Shown here one piece after another: positions 8,157 through 16,174 of a stretch of 64,000 bases of DNA (position 1 is the first letter of the stretch; each line of letters opens with the position of its first letter). The notes beneath the pieces were generated by a model. That model was not told the origin of the DNA, did not search any database, and worked only from the letters and a program-made list of their open reading frames with translations. Position numbers and translations under genes: made by a program. This DNA comes from Amycolatopsis nalaikhensis. GTDB lineage: Bacteria > Actinomycetota > Actinomycetes > Mycobacteriales > Pseudonocardiaceae. Location: contig NZ_CP127173.1 of NCBI RefSeq assembly GCF_030264295.1, positions 1,619,501 to 1,683,500 on the forward strand. The letters are read 5' to 3'.

Positions 8157-8731
8157 CAGCGGCGCCGCTCGCCGCGCGGCGGGTGCTCGCCCTGGGGCGG
8201 CATCGGCGTCGTCTGCTGGGCGCCCGGCCGGTAGTCGTCGTACGGGTTGTCGTTGACTTCGCGGTAGATCACCGTGTGCACCTTCTCGACGTGCGGGATG
8301 TCTTCGAAGCGCAGCGGCTCGTCGGACGCCGACTCGATGATCAGCGTGCCGCAGCCGAAGACGCGGTCCAGCAGCCCGTGTTCGAACTGGACGCTGTTGA
8401 TCCGGCCCATCGGGATGTCGATGCCGGTGCGCTTCAGGACGCCTTCGCGGGCGATCAGCCGGTCGGTCGTCACGATGAAGTGGGTGGTCCGCCAGCGCAC
8501 GAACGGCGCCAGGAACAGCCACACCACCAGGACCAGCGCCACCACCCCGATGGCGATCAGCCCGACCGAGTTCCACGGCGACGACGCGTCCTTCGCCAGG
8601 ATCGCGAGCCAGGTGCCCGCGCCGAGGGTGACCAGCAGCGCGAGCGTCGGGAAGATCAGCATCTTGAAGTGGGGGTGACTGTGCACCACGACGTGCTCTT
8701 GCTCGCTGAGCAAATCGTCCGGATAAGCCAC
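8156..8731 (-). CDS. PH-domain membrane protein (DUF304/bPH2 type)
   Basis: A 191-residue protein with two membrane helices (MLIFPTLALLVTLGAGTWLA and GLIAIGVVALVLVVWLFL) followed by a bacterial PH-like domain (HFIVTTDRLIAREGVLKRTG, MGRINSVQFEH, GTLIIESAS) and a proline- and arginine-rich tail. GTG at 8731 is preceded by GGGAG at a good distance. As I recall, Mycobacterium has a gene of this type beside birA, and the same neighbour is found here. Its molecular role is not established. Confidence 0.85.
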   Translation of the reverse strand: MAYPDDLLSEQEHVVVHSHPHFKMLIFPTLALLVTLGAGTWLAILAKDASSPWNSVGLIAIGVVALVLVVWLFLAPFVRWRTTHFIVTTDRLIAREGVLKRTGIDIPMGRINSVQFEHGLLDRVFGCGTLIIESASDEPLRFEDIPHVEKVHTVIYREVNDNPYDDYRPGAQQTTPMPPQGEHPPRGERRR

Positions 8732-8816
8732 GGCGGACGCTCCCAAGGTCGGTGCGGCGGTGTCGTCCCACCGTACCGGCGAGACGCCTCGCCGGTGAGT
8801 GCAACGCCCCGAAGAA

Positions 8817-9614
8817 TCAGGCCGGGCGGACGTGGACCACGTCACCCGCGAACACGGTGTGCCGCTGCCCGCCCGCCATGTCGACCTGCAGCTGGCCGGC
8901 GGCGTCGATGTCGGCCGCGCGGCCGGTCAGCGAAGTGCCGTCCGGCAGTTGGACCTCGACGTCCTGGCCGAGGGTCGCGCAATGGGCGCGGTAGTCGCCG
9001 AGCAGGCCGGCCTCGGTGAGGTCGCCGCCCGCGAGCCGCCACCGCTTCTCGAGCTCGTCGAACTCGGTGAGCAGCGCGACGGCGACGTCGGTGCGGTCGG
9101 TGTTGGTGGCGCCGTGCTCGGCGAGCGACGTCGCGGGCAGGCCACCGGGCCCGGGCTGGACGTCGCCGAGGGGCAGCACGTTGAGCCCGACGCCGAGCAC
9201 AATCGACGGCTCGGTCCCGGCGACGGCTTCGGCGAGGATGCCGGCGCACTTGGCGCCGTCGACGAGGACGTCGTTGGGCCACTTGAGGACGGCGTCCACC
9301 CCGACGGACGCGGCGGCCGCGCGGACGGCGAGCCCGGCGACGACGGAGAGTGAGCCGAGCACCGCGAACGGGACGCCGGGCCGGAGCGCCACGCTGAGGT
9401 ACAGCCCGGCACCCTTCGGCGAACTCCACGTGCGCGCCCGCCGACCGACCCCCGCGGTCTGCTCCTCGGCGAGGAGAACGGTCCGGTCCGCGACCCCTTC
9501 TTCGACGGCTTTCCGCAGGTCAGCGTTGGTGGAGCCGGTGCGCTCGACGACGTCGACCCGCGGGTACCGGTCCTGGAGCGCGGTGCGGAGGCGGGCGACC
9601 TCGATCTCAGCCAT
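8817..9614 (-). CDS. birA: Biotin--[acetyl-CoA-carboxylase] ligase
   Basis: A 265-residue BirA without the N-terminal helix-turn-helix, so a ligase only and not a repressor. Motifs: GSTNADL, GVGRRARTW (biotinyl-AMP loop, variant of GRGRRGRxW), KWPNDVLVDGAKCAGILAE and the C-terminal SH3-like domain. It attaches biotin to the lysine of the biotin carrier; the likely target is AccA3, encoded at 40710. The ATG at 9614 sits about 80 bases from a divergent peptidase gene. Confidence 0.93.
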   Translation of the reverse strand: MAEIEVARLRTALQDRYPRVDVVERTGSTNADLRKAVEEGVADRTVLLAEEQTAGVGRRARTWSSPKGAGLYLSVALRPGVPFAVLGSLSVVAGLAVRAAAASVGVDAVLKWPNDVLVDGAKCAGILAEAVAGTEPSIVLGVGLNVLPLGDVQPGPGGLPATSLAEHGATNTDRTDVAVALLTEFDELEKRWRLAGGDLTEAGLLGDYRAHCATLGQDVEVQLPDGTSLTGRAADIDAAGQLQVDMAGGQRHTVFAGDVVHVRPA

Positions 9615-9695
9615 GTGCCCACAATATGGGAGTCCCCCTAACGTGCAAGCTACTCAGTCGTTCACTAAGAGGTGCGCCCTTCTAAGTTGGACCCT

Positions 9696-10721
9696 GTGAC
9701 GACGAAGCCGAGTACGTGGGCCCGTGGGGCGGCCCTGCGCGGCCTGGTCGCCCTCCCGCTCGTCGCGGGTTTGGTGGCGGCGGGCTGGTTGCTGGCCGAC
9801 CGCTCGCCGGAGCCCGCCCCGGTCCCCCTGCCCGTGGCCCGCGATGCCGTGGCGTCGGGTCCGTCGGTCCTCGAGGTCAGCGCACCGGTGAAGGCGCAGG
9901 AGCCGGGTCAGGGCGCCTCCGGCCAGGGCGGCAAGAGCCCGCTGCAGGAGTGGGCGGAGCAGCTGGCCGGGCCCCTCGACATCCCCGCCGACGCCCTGAT
10001 CGGCTACGCGAACGGCGAGCTGGCGCTGCGGAGCGAACAGCCGTCGTGCCACCTGTCGTGGGTCACGCTCGCGGGCGTCGGCTCGGCGGCGTCGAACCAC
10101 GGCCGCGGCGGCGCCAACCCGATGGGACTGACCGCGGCGCAGGCCAAGAAGTACGGCGGCGAGGCGCCGATCGCGGCCGGGCGCGCGCTCTGCGCGGGCG
10201 GCACGGACCTCGGCGCGGGAGCGGGCTGGTGGAAGGCGATCGCGGCCTACCACCCGGGCGGCGAGTCGGAGCTGTTCCGCCAGCGCGTCCTGGGGATGGC
10301 CCAGCTGTACGCGACGCTCTCCCTCGACCCGGCGTCGGCCGCGTCGCCGCGGGTGAAGGCGACCCGGTTCGCCCTCGGCCAGCTGGGCCTCCCGTACGTC
10401 TGGGGCGGCAACGGTCCCGACGCGGGCGCGGCCGGGTTCGACTGCTCGGGGTTGACGAAGGCGTCGTACGACAGCGCGGGCGTGGCGTTGCCGCGCACGG
10501 CGGACAGCCAGTTCCGCGCGCTGCCGCCGGTCCCGGCAGCCCAGGAACCCCGCCTGGGCGACCTCGTGTTCTACGGCAACCCGGCGACGCGCATCCACCA
10601 CGTCGGGCTGTACCTGGGCAACGGTCTGATGATCAACGCGCCGACCGAGGGCCAGGCCATCCAGATCCACACGTACCACTCCAAGGGCGACGACTACGCG
10701 GGCGCGGGCCGTCCGGCCTGA
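9696..10721 (+). CDS. Exported NlpC/P60 peptidase with inactive-looking lytic transglycosylase-like domain
   Basis: An N-terminal membrane anchor or signal (LRGLVALPLVAGLVAAGWLL) is followed by a region like actinobacterial lytic transglycosylases (LSWVTLAGVGSAASNHG, about residues 115-135) and a C-terminal NlpC/P60 domain with catalytic Cys in GFDCSGLTKASY and His in HHVGLYLGNG. In related transglycosylases the equivalent of AASNHG carries a glutamate (VExxHG) that is the catalytic acid; here it is alanine. The protein should cleave peptidoglycan stem peptides while the first domain may only bind glycan. GTG at 9696 chosen; GTG at 9672 is possible. Confidence 0.8.
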   Translation: MTTKPSTWARGAALRGLVALPLVAGLVAAGWLLADRSPEPAPVPLPVARDAVASGPSVLEVSAPVKAQEPGQGASGQGGKSPLQEWAEQLAGPLDIPADALIGYANGELALRSEQPSCHLSWVTLAGVGSAASNHGRGGANPMGLTAAQAKKYGGEAPIAAGRALCAGGTDLGAGAGWWKAIAAYHPGGESELFRQRVLGMAQLYATLSLDPASAASPRVKATRFALGQLGLPYVWGGNGPDAGAAGFDCSGLTKASYDSAGVALPRTADSQFRALPPVPAAQEPRLGDLVFYGNPATRIHHVGLYLGNGLMINAPTEGQAIQIHTYHSKGDDYAGAGRPA

Positions 10722-10724
10722 GGG

Positions 10725-11381
10725 TCAGCCACCCGGTGACCGGTCGAGGCCGGACTCGTAGGCGAACACGACCAGCTGCGCGCGATCACGGGCGCCCAGC
10801 TTGGTCATGGCCCGGTTGACGTGCGTCTTCGCCGTCAGCGGGCTGATCACCATCCGGGCGGCGATCTCGTCGTTGGACAGCCCGCGCGCGACCAGCGCGA
10901 CCGCCTCGCGCTCCCGCCGCGTCAGGTCCGCGAGTCCCGCGCCCGGGGCGGGCGGCTGGGTGACGTACCGGTCGATCAGCTTCCTGGTGATCGACGGCGC
11001 CAGCAGCGCCTCGCCCCGCGCGGCGACGCGGACCGCGTGCAGGAAGTCCTCGGGCCGGATGTCCTTCACCAGGAACCCGGCGGCTCCGGCGCGCAGGGCC
11101 TCGAAGACGTACTCGTCCAGGCTGTAGTTGGTGAGGATGACGACGTGCACCGCGGCAAGCGCCGGGTCTGCGGCGATCCGCCGGGTCGCCTCGATGCCGT
11201 CGACCTCCGGCATCTGGACGTCGACGAGCGCGATGTCCGGCAGGTGTTCCCGGGCCAGCTCCACGGCTTCGCGGCCATCGGCGGCTTCGGCCACCACCTC
11301 GATGTCGTCCTCGATGTCGAGGAGCGCGCGGAACCCGCTGCGGATCAGCGGCTGGTCGTCGGCCAGCAGGACGCGGATCAT
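10725..11381 (-). CDS. NarL/LuxR-type response regulator
   Basis: A 218-residue regulator with a receiver (LLADDQPLIRSGF, phospho-acceptor in IALVDVQMPEVDG, lysine in FLVKDIRP) and a LuxR helix-turn-helix (LTRREREAVALVARGLSNDE, TAKTHVNRAMTKL). The ATG overlaps the stop of the histidine kinase gene by four bases, so it is the cognate partner. Its stop lies four bases from the end of the converging peptidase gene. Confidence 0.92.
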   Translation of the reverse strand: MIRVLLADDQPLIRSGFRALLDIEDDIEVVAEAADGREAVELAREHLPDIALVDVQMPEVDGIEATRRIAADPALAAVHVVILTNYSLDEYVFEALRAGAAGFLVKDIRPEDFLHAVRVAARGEALLAPSITRKLIDRYVTQPPAPGAGLADLTRREREAVALVARGLSNDEIAARMVISPLTAKTHVNRAMTKLGARDRAQLVVFAYESGLDRSPGG

Positions 11382-12487
11382 GCCGGGTGGTCCACGGGCA
11401 GCTCGGCTTCGACGCGGAACCCGCCTTCGCCGCGCGGTGCGGCCTCGAGCCTGCCGCCGAGCGCGGTGACGCGTTCGCGCATGCCCAGCAGGCCGACGCC
11501 TGGCTCCGGCGCCTTGTCCACAGTGGACTTCCCGTCGTCGTCGACGCGGATCACCAGCGCGCCGGGCCGGTGGTCGATCCGGACCGACGCGGTCGCCGCG
11601 GCCGCGTGCCGGGCGACGTTCGTCAGCGACTCCTGGACGATCCGGTACGCGGTCCGGCCGACCGCGACCGGGACGTCGGTGTGCGCGCCCTCGATCGTCA
11701 GCCGCGCGTCCAGCCCCGCGGTCCTGGCCCGCCGCACCAGCTCCGGGACGTCGTCGAGGCCGTGCCGCGGGTTCTTGTCGTCGTCGCGCAACGCCTCCAG
11801 GGTCGCGCGCAGCTCCCGAGCCGCCTCGCGCCCGGCGTCCCGGATCGCCAGCAGGGCGTCCGGCACGTCTTCGCCGCGCTTGCGCGCCACGTGGACGGCG
11901 ACTTCGGCCTGCACCTTGATGACCGAGATCTGGTGGGTGAGCGAATCGTGCAGCTCGCGCGCGATGTGCAGCCGCTCCTCGTCGGCACGCCGTCGCGCCG
12001 TCTCCTCGCGGGTGCGTTCGGCCTCGTCGGCCCGGCGCTCGGCCTGCCGCAACGCCTCCCCCGCCGCGCCGGCGGCGATCAGCCAGGCCAGCTGCAGGAC
12101 GTCCCGCGCCTGCGTGAACGCCTCGCCGGTGGTGTGCAGACCGGACGCCAGGAGTGCCAGCGGCACCGCGCCGAGCATGAGCACCGAGGCCACCACGGCG
12201 GCGACGCGGTGGCCCGCCCGGACCGCCGCGTACACCGCGAAAAGGTAAGCGACGACGGGGACTTCGAAGCCGACGGCCTGGTAGCCGAGCGCGCACGCCG
12301 CCGTCACGCCGAGCACGACGACCGGGGCGCGGCGGCGCGCGACCAGTGCCAGCCCGCCCGCCACGAGCAGGGCGTACCCCAGCGGGTCGAACGCCGTCGC
12401 CTCGCGCGTCGCGGACAGCCCGGCGACCAGCAGGGCCGCCGCCACCCCGGCGGCGACCAGCCCGTCCAGCACCCGTGCGCGATTCAC
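11378..12487 (-). CDS. Membrane sensor histidine kinase (HisKA_3, NarL-type partner)
   Basis: A 369-residue kinase with five or so N-terminal membrane helices (residues about 8-125), a short coiled region rich in arginine and glutamate (AERRADEAERTREETARRR), a HisKA_3 dimerisation domain with the phospho-histidine in HIARELHDSLTHQISV, and a HATPase domain (YRIVQESLTNVARHA, VGLLGMRERVTALGG). GTG at 12487 is assumed. This architecture resembles envelope-sensing LiaS/DesK-type kinases. It forms an operon with the downstream regulator. Confidence 0.9.
   Translation of the reverse strand: MNRARVLDGLVAAGVAAALLVAGLSATREATAFDPLGYALLVAGGLALVARRRAPVVVLGVTAACALGYQAVGFEVPVVAYLFAVYAAVRAGHRVAAVVASVLMLGAVPLALLASGLHTTGEAFTQARDVLQLAWLIAAGAAGEALRQAERRADEAERTREETARRRADEERLHIARELHDSLTHQISVIKVQAEVAVHVARKRGEDVPDALLAIRDAGREAARELRATLEALRDDDKNPRHGLDDVPELVRRARTAGLDARLTIEGAHTDVPVAVGRTAYRIVQESLTNVARHAAAATASVRIDHRPGALVIRVDDDGKSTVDKAPEPGVGLLGMRERVTALGGRLEAAPRGEGGFRVEAELPVDHPA
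11517..11527. repeat. TCCACAGTGGA intragenic palindrome, copy a
   Basis: An exact 11-base palindrome inside the histidine kinase gene. Identical copies lie at 31486, 35081 and 60357, each in a different coding context, so protein conservation does not explain it. Confidence 0.5.
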
Positions 12488-12673
12488 CTCCGCACCTTAA
12501 CCGCGTGGTCGGCCCGTGGAGTCCCGCTCGCGGAGGATCTTCCGGCTACCGCGTCCGCGGTAGTCCCACGTCGTCCGCGGCAGCCGGAAGTGCCTGCGCC
12601 CGCACGACGACGAACGGCGGGTCCGGCGGCGATGCTCGAGGCATCGGTTCACCGCACGGAAAAGGAGCACGTC

Positions 12674-13015
12674 ATGTCCGTTCACCTCGCCGCCGTCAGC
12701 GCCTACACGCTCACCGCCGGGCGCCTCTGGTCCGTGGTCGCCGCCGTGGTGGGCGTGGCGGGGATTGTCATCGGCTGGCTGGCACTGACCGGGCGGGCCG
12801 GGTCCGGCCGGACGGCCTCGATGACGGCGGTGGTGCTGGGGGTCGCCGGCGCGATCGGGGGCGGCGCGGTCGTGGCCGCGGCGAAAGGCGGGCCCGGCAC
12901 GGGTTACGGGATCGTCGGCGGCTACCTGGCTTTGCTGGTCGGGGTGGTCGCCGCCGGGCTCGGCGCGTGGGCCATCGTCCGCGCGCGACGCGGTTTTGTC
13001 GGTGGTCGCCGCTAG
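12674..13015 (+). CDS. Small membrane protein, DUF6223-like
   Basis: A 113-residue protein with three hydrophobic helices (WSVVAAVVGVAGIVIGWLAL, MTAVVLGVAGAIGGGAVVAA, GIVGGYLALLVGVVAAGLGA) separated by short glycine-rich loops and a basic C-terminus. The start SVHLAAVSAYTLTAGRLW resembles the DUF6223 family of actinomycetes, whose function is unknown. AAAGGAG precedes the ATG at a good distance. It diverges from the kinase at 12487, so it could belong to that system's regulon; this is inference. Confidence 0.75.
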   Translation: MSVHLAAVSAYTLTAGRLWSVVAAVVGVAGIVIGWLALTGRAGSGRTASMTAVVLGVAGAIGGGAVVAAAKGGPGTGYGIVGGYLALLVGVVAAGLGAWAIVRARRGFVGGRR

Positions 13016-13025
13016 CGTCGGGGTC

Positions 13026-13361
13026 ATGTACGAAGTCGATTTCGTCGAGTTCCCCGCCGAGTCCGCGGCGGCGTCCGGGCGGTTCTTCGAGCGCGCGTTC
13101 GGCTGGGCGGTCACGCCGTACGGGCCGGACTACGCGGACGTCGCCGCCTCCGGCGTCACCTTCGGGTTCCAGGCGGACCCGGCGGAACGCCCCCGCGCGC
13201 CGCTGGTCACGATCCGCACGGACGACCTGTCGGCGGCGCGCACCGCGGTGGAGGCGGCGGGCGGGGTGGTGACGGTGGAGCCGTTCAGCTTCCCCGGTGG
13301 CCGCCGGTTCCACTTCCGCGAGCCGGGAGGGAGTGAGCTGGCGTTGTGGTGCCCGGAGTGA
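13026..13361 (+). CDS. VOC-family (glyoxalase-like) protein
   Basis: A single 111-residue vicinal-oxygen-chelate domain: VDFVEFPAESAAASGRFFER at the start, FGWAVTPYGPDYADV, and the closing GGRRFHFREPGGSELALWCPE with the usual terminal acidic metal ligand region. Substrate unknown. The ATG at 13026 is chosen; an upstream GTG would extend into the preceding gene. Its 3' end overlaps the converging flavin oxidoreductase gene by 77 bases, an unusually long antisense overlap. Confidence 0.8.
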   Translation: MYEVDFVEFPAESAAASGRFFERAFGWAVTPYGPDYADVAASGVTFGFQADPAERPRAPLVTIRTDDLSAARTAVEAAGGVVTVEPFSFPGGRRFHFREPGGSELALWCPE

Positions 13362-14373
13362 GGTAGCCCGTCAGCCCGCCGGTGTAGTACGTCGCCGGGT
13401 CGTTCGCGCACGGCGGGCGGCCGGTGGCGAACCGCGTCACCAGGTCCGGGTTGGCGATGAAGTGCCGGGCGTACGACACGGCGTCGGCGATCCCGGCCTC
13501 GACCACGGCGTTCCCGGAGCCGCGGTCGAACCCGTTGTTCACGATCAGCGGACCGCTGAACAAGCGCCGGTACCGCGCGAAGGCGGCGAAGTCCGGTCCC
13601 GAATCAGGCCCACGGAGGTGCAGATACGCCACATCGAGTGCGGCGACGAGTTCGTCGTACTCGGCACGCAGTGCTTCGTCCACTGTGAACAGTCCGCCGG
13701 TCCACCACGGGGACAACCGGACGCCGACGGGCCCGTGCGCGGCGACGGCGCCGACGACGTCCAGCAGCAGCTTGCGACGACGCGCCGGAGAGCCGCCGTA
13801 CGCGTCGGTGCGGTGGTTGAGCCGCGGGTGCAGGAACTGCGCGAGCAGGTACACGCCGTTGGCCGCCACCTCGACGCCGTCGAACCCGGCTCGGCGGGCG
13901 TTGCGCGCCGCCGCGGCGTAGTCCGCGACGGTGGCCCGGATCTCGACCGCGGTCAGTTCGCGCGGTGTTTCCGTCGGCTGCCTTCCGGCCTTGGTGTGCA
14001 CCGATTCGCCGGGGTTCACCGCCGAAGGGCCGGCCGGTCGCGTGCCGAGGAAGTCCCGGTGCGAGACGGCGCCGGTGTGCCACAGCTGCACGACGATCCG
14101 CCCGCCGCGCGCGTGGACGGCCTCGGTGACGCGGCGCCACCCGGCCACCTGGGCGTCGGTGTGGATGCCGGGCACGTCGGGGAAGCCGACGGCCCGCTCG
14201 CTCACCCACGTGCCTTCGGTGACGAGGAGCCCGGCGTCGGCGCGCAGCGCGTAGTACGCGGCCTGCGGTTCGCCGGGCACGCCTCCGGGCACGCGCGCCC
14301 GCGTGGTCGGCGCCAGGACGACGCGATTCGGCAGGCACCATCGGCCCAGGTCGACGGGGGTCAGCAAGGTCAT
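13285..14373 (-). CDS. NADH:flavin oxidoreductase, Old Yellow Enzyme family
   Basis: A 362-residue FMN-dependent TIM barrel: LPNRVVLAPTTRARV at the N-terminus, VQLWHTGAVSH, AANGVYLLAQFLHPRLNHRTD with GGSPARRRKLLLDVV, and a late ANPDLVTRF phosphate-binding segment. Family members reduce activated C=C bonds with NAD(P)H. Its start is only three bases from a putative ECF41-type promoter that reads the other way into the sigma gene, so the pair may respond to the same stress. The substrate is unknown. Confidence 0.88.
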   Translation of the reverse strand: MTLLTPVDLGRWCLPNRVVLAPTTRARVPGGVPGEPQAAYYALRADAGLLVTEGTWVSERAVGFPDVPGIHTDAQVAGWRRVTEAVHARGGRIVVQLWHTGAVSHRDFLGTRPAGPSAVNPGESVHTKAGRQPTETPRELTAVEIRATVADYAAAARNARRAGFDGVEVAANGVYLLAQFLHPRLNHRTDAYGGSPARRRKLLLDVVGAVAAHGPVGVRLSPWWTGGLFTVDEALRAEYDELVAALDVAYLHLRGPDSGPDFAAFARYRRLFSGPLIVNNGFDRGSGNAVVEAGIADAVSYARHFIANPDLVTRFATGRPPCANDPATYYTGGLTGYLTPGTTTPAHSLPARGSGTGGHRGS

Positions 14374-14375
14374 GC

Positions 14376-14402
14376 GGTCACCTCTGGTCGCGCGGAAACG
14401 TC
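14376..14402 (+). promoter_or_regulatory. Candidate ECF41-type self-promoter
   Basis: GGTCACC (14376-14382) is separated by exactly 16 bases from CGTC (14399-14402), close to the TGTCACA-N16-CGTC consensus I recall for ECF41 sigma factors. It lies 36 bases upstream of the sigma gene start, as expected for autoregulation. Confidence 0.55.
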
Positions 14403-14438
14403 AGGAGGGCGACGATCGCGGCGAGCGGAAGGTGACCG

Positions 14439-15287
14439 ATGGACGAGCTGGCGGCGGAGTTCGAGGCCGAACGCGGCAGGCTGCGCGGGCTGGCGTTCCG
14501 GATGCTCGGCTCGGCGGCCGAGGCGGACGACGCCGTCCAGGAGGCCTGGCTGCGGCTGACCCGGGTGGACTCGGTCGACAACCTGGCGGCGTGGCTGACG
14601 ACGGTCGTCTCCCGCGTCTGCCTCGACGTGCTGCGCGCCCGGAAGGCCCGCCGGGAGGAACCGTTCGAGGTGCTGCCCGAACCGTCGGCCGACGCCGACC
14701 CGGCCGGTGACGTAGAGCTGGCCGATTCGGTGGGCCGCGCCCTGCTCGTCGTGCTGGACGCGCTCGGTCCGGCGGAGCGGATCGCGTTCGTGCTGCACGA
14801 CTTGTTCGCGGTGCCGTTCGACCGGATCGCGCCGGTGCTCGACCGGACGCCGGTGGCGGCGAAGAAGCTGGCGAGCCGGGCGCGGCAGCGGGTGCGGGGC
14901 ACGTCCCCGCTGCCGCCGGCCGACGTGGCCCGGCACCGCCGGGTGGTGGACGCGTTCCTGGCGGCGGCCCGCGGCGGCGACCTCGAGGCGCTGCTGGACG
15001 TGCTGGCCCCGGACGTCGTCCGGCGCGCCGACGCGGCCGCGCTGCCGGTGGGCGCGGCGCTCGAGGCCCGCGGCGCGCGGGCGGTGGCCGAGGAGACGAA
15101 GGTCTTCGGCAAGCGGGCGCGGTTCGCCGAAACGGCCTTGGTGGACGGCGCGGTCGGCGTCGTCGTGGCCCCGCGGGGGCGGTTGCTGCTCGCGCTCGCC
15201 GTGACGGTGGCAGGCGACCGCGTGGCGGCGTACGAGGTGATCGCGGACCCCGCGCGCCTCGCGGCCTTGCGGATCGCCCTCCTCTGA
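14439..15287 (+). CDS. ECF41-like RNA polymerase sigma factor with fused SnoaL-type C-terminal domain
   Basis: A 282-residue extracytoplasmic-function sigma factor. Region 2 is AFRMLGSAAEADDAVQEAWL; region 4 spans about residues 105-160 (LGPAERIAFVLHDLFAVPF, RTPVAAKKLASRARQRVRG). A SnoaL-like extension of about 115 residues follows, as in SigJ/ECF41 proteins where it replaces an anti-sigma factor. The linker motif VLPEP resembles the group's WLPEP, and the end ADPARLAAL resembles NPDKL. No anti-sigma gene is adjacent, consistent with built-in control. A matching promoter lies just upstream. Confidence 0.85.
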   Translation: MDELAAEFEAERGRLRGLAFRMLGSAAEADDAVQEAWLRLTRVDSVDNLAAWLTTVVSRVCLDVLRARKARREEPFEVLPEPSADADPAGDVELADSVGRALLVVLDALGPAERIAFVLHDLFAVPFDRIAPVLDRTPVAAKKLASRARQRVRGTSPLPPADVARHRRVVDAFLAAARGGDLEALLDVLAPDVVRRADAAALPVGAALEARGARAVAEETKVFGKRARFAETALVDGAVGVVVAPRGRLLLALAVTVAGDRVAAYEVIADPARLAALRIALL

Positions 15288-15293
15288 GCCACT

Positions 15294-15323
15294 ATGAACG
15301 CATGTTCATGAACGTGTGTTCAT
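15294..15323. promoter_or_regulatory. Tandem palindromic operator, probably for the TetR regulator
   Basis: Two palindromes, ATGAACGCATGTTCAT (15294-15309) and ATGAACGTGTGTTCAT (15308-15323), share two bases and are centred 14 bases apart. They sit directly upstream of the methyltransferase gene and its ribosome site, where a repressor would block transcription. The TetR gene two places downstream is the obvious candidate. Confidence 0.7.
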
Positions 15324-15338
15324 AACGAAGGGGAAGCC

Positions 15339-16157
15339 ATGACCGACGTCGTCAACACCGCCCAGGCCGAAGCGTGGAACGGCTACGAAGGCGAGCACTG
15401 GGCCTCGCACGCGGACCGCTACGACGCGGTGAACAGCGGCTTCAACGGCTACGTGCTCGACCGGGTCCGCGCGGACGACCGGGTTCTGGACATCGGCTGC
15501 GGCAACGGCCAGCTGACCCGGCTCGCCGGGGAACGGGGGCGGGCGGCCACGGGCGTCGACCTGTCCGGGCCGATGCTCGCGACCGCCCGGGCGCGGGCCG
15601 CCGACCTGCCGGACGTGCGGTTCGAGCAGGCGGACGCCCAGGTGCACCCGTTCCCGGACGGCGAATACGACCTGGCGGTCAGCCGGTTCGGCGTGATGTT
15701 CTTCGCGGACCCGGTGGCCGCGTTCGCGAACATCCGCCGGGCCCTGCGCCCCGGCGGGCGGCTGGCGTTCCTCTGCATGACGGCGCTGGCGGGCACGGAC
15801 TTGGGCGCGGTGTTCGGCGCGCTGGCGGCGTACCTGCCCCAGCCGACCGGGCCGGACGGCAGCGGCCCGACGTCGTTCGCCGACCCGGACCGCACGAAGG
15901 CGGTGCTGGGCGAAGCGGGCTTCGAGGACGTGGAGTGCACGCGCGTCGAGGCCGATCAGGTGTGGGGCCGCGACGTCCCGGACGCGGCCCGGTTCATCGG
16001 CGACTGGGGCCCGGTCCGCCACCACCTGGGGATGGTCGACGAAGCCACGGCGGCCCGCGCGCGGGAGGCGTTGACCGAGGCGCTCCGGCCGTTCGCCGGG
16101 CCGGACGCGGTCCGCCTGCGGGGAACGGCGTGGCTGGTCACGGCAAAGAGGTCGTGA
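15339..16157 (+). CDS. Class I SAM-dependent methyltransferase
   Basis: A 272-residue methyltransferase with the SAM-binding motif VLDIGCGNGQLTRLA (about residues 49-63), an acidic residue ending the second strand (GVDLSGPMLATAR), AQVHPFPDGEYDLAVSRFGV and a helix RRALRPGGRLAFLC. The acceptor is unknown; small-molecule or quinone-type methylation is typical of this UbiE-like group. AAGGGGAAG precedes the ATG. It is followed 17 bases later by a TetR gene and preceded by a double palindrome, suggesting an inducible methylation or resistance module. Confidence 0.88.
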   Translation: MTDVVNTAQAEAWNGYEGEHWASHADRYDAVNSGFNGYVLDRVRADDRVLDIGCGNGQLTRLAGERGRAATGVDLSGPMLATARARAADLPDVRFEQADAQVHPFPDGEYDLAVSRFGVMFFADPVAAFANIRRALRPGGRLAFLCMTALAGTDLGAVFGALAAYLPQPTGPDGSGPTSFADPDRTKAVLGEAGFEDVECTRVEADQVWGRDVPDAARFIGDWGPVRHHLGMVDEATAARAREALTEALRPFAGPDAVRLRGTAWLVTAKRS

Positions 16158-16174
16158 TCGGCGATCGCCGTACG

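Noticed and set aside
11378..12487. Fusion of the response regulator and kinase into one protein
   Set aside because: The two frames overlap by four bases (ATGA), which is normal translational coupling of separate proteins.
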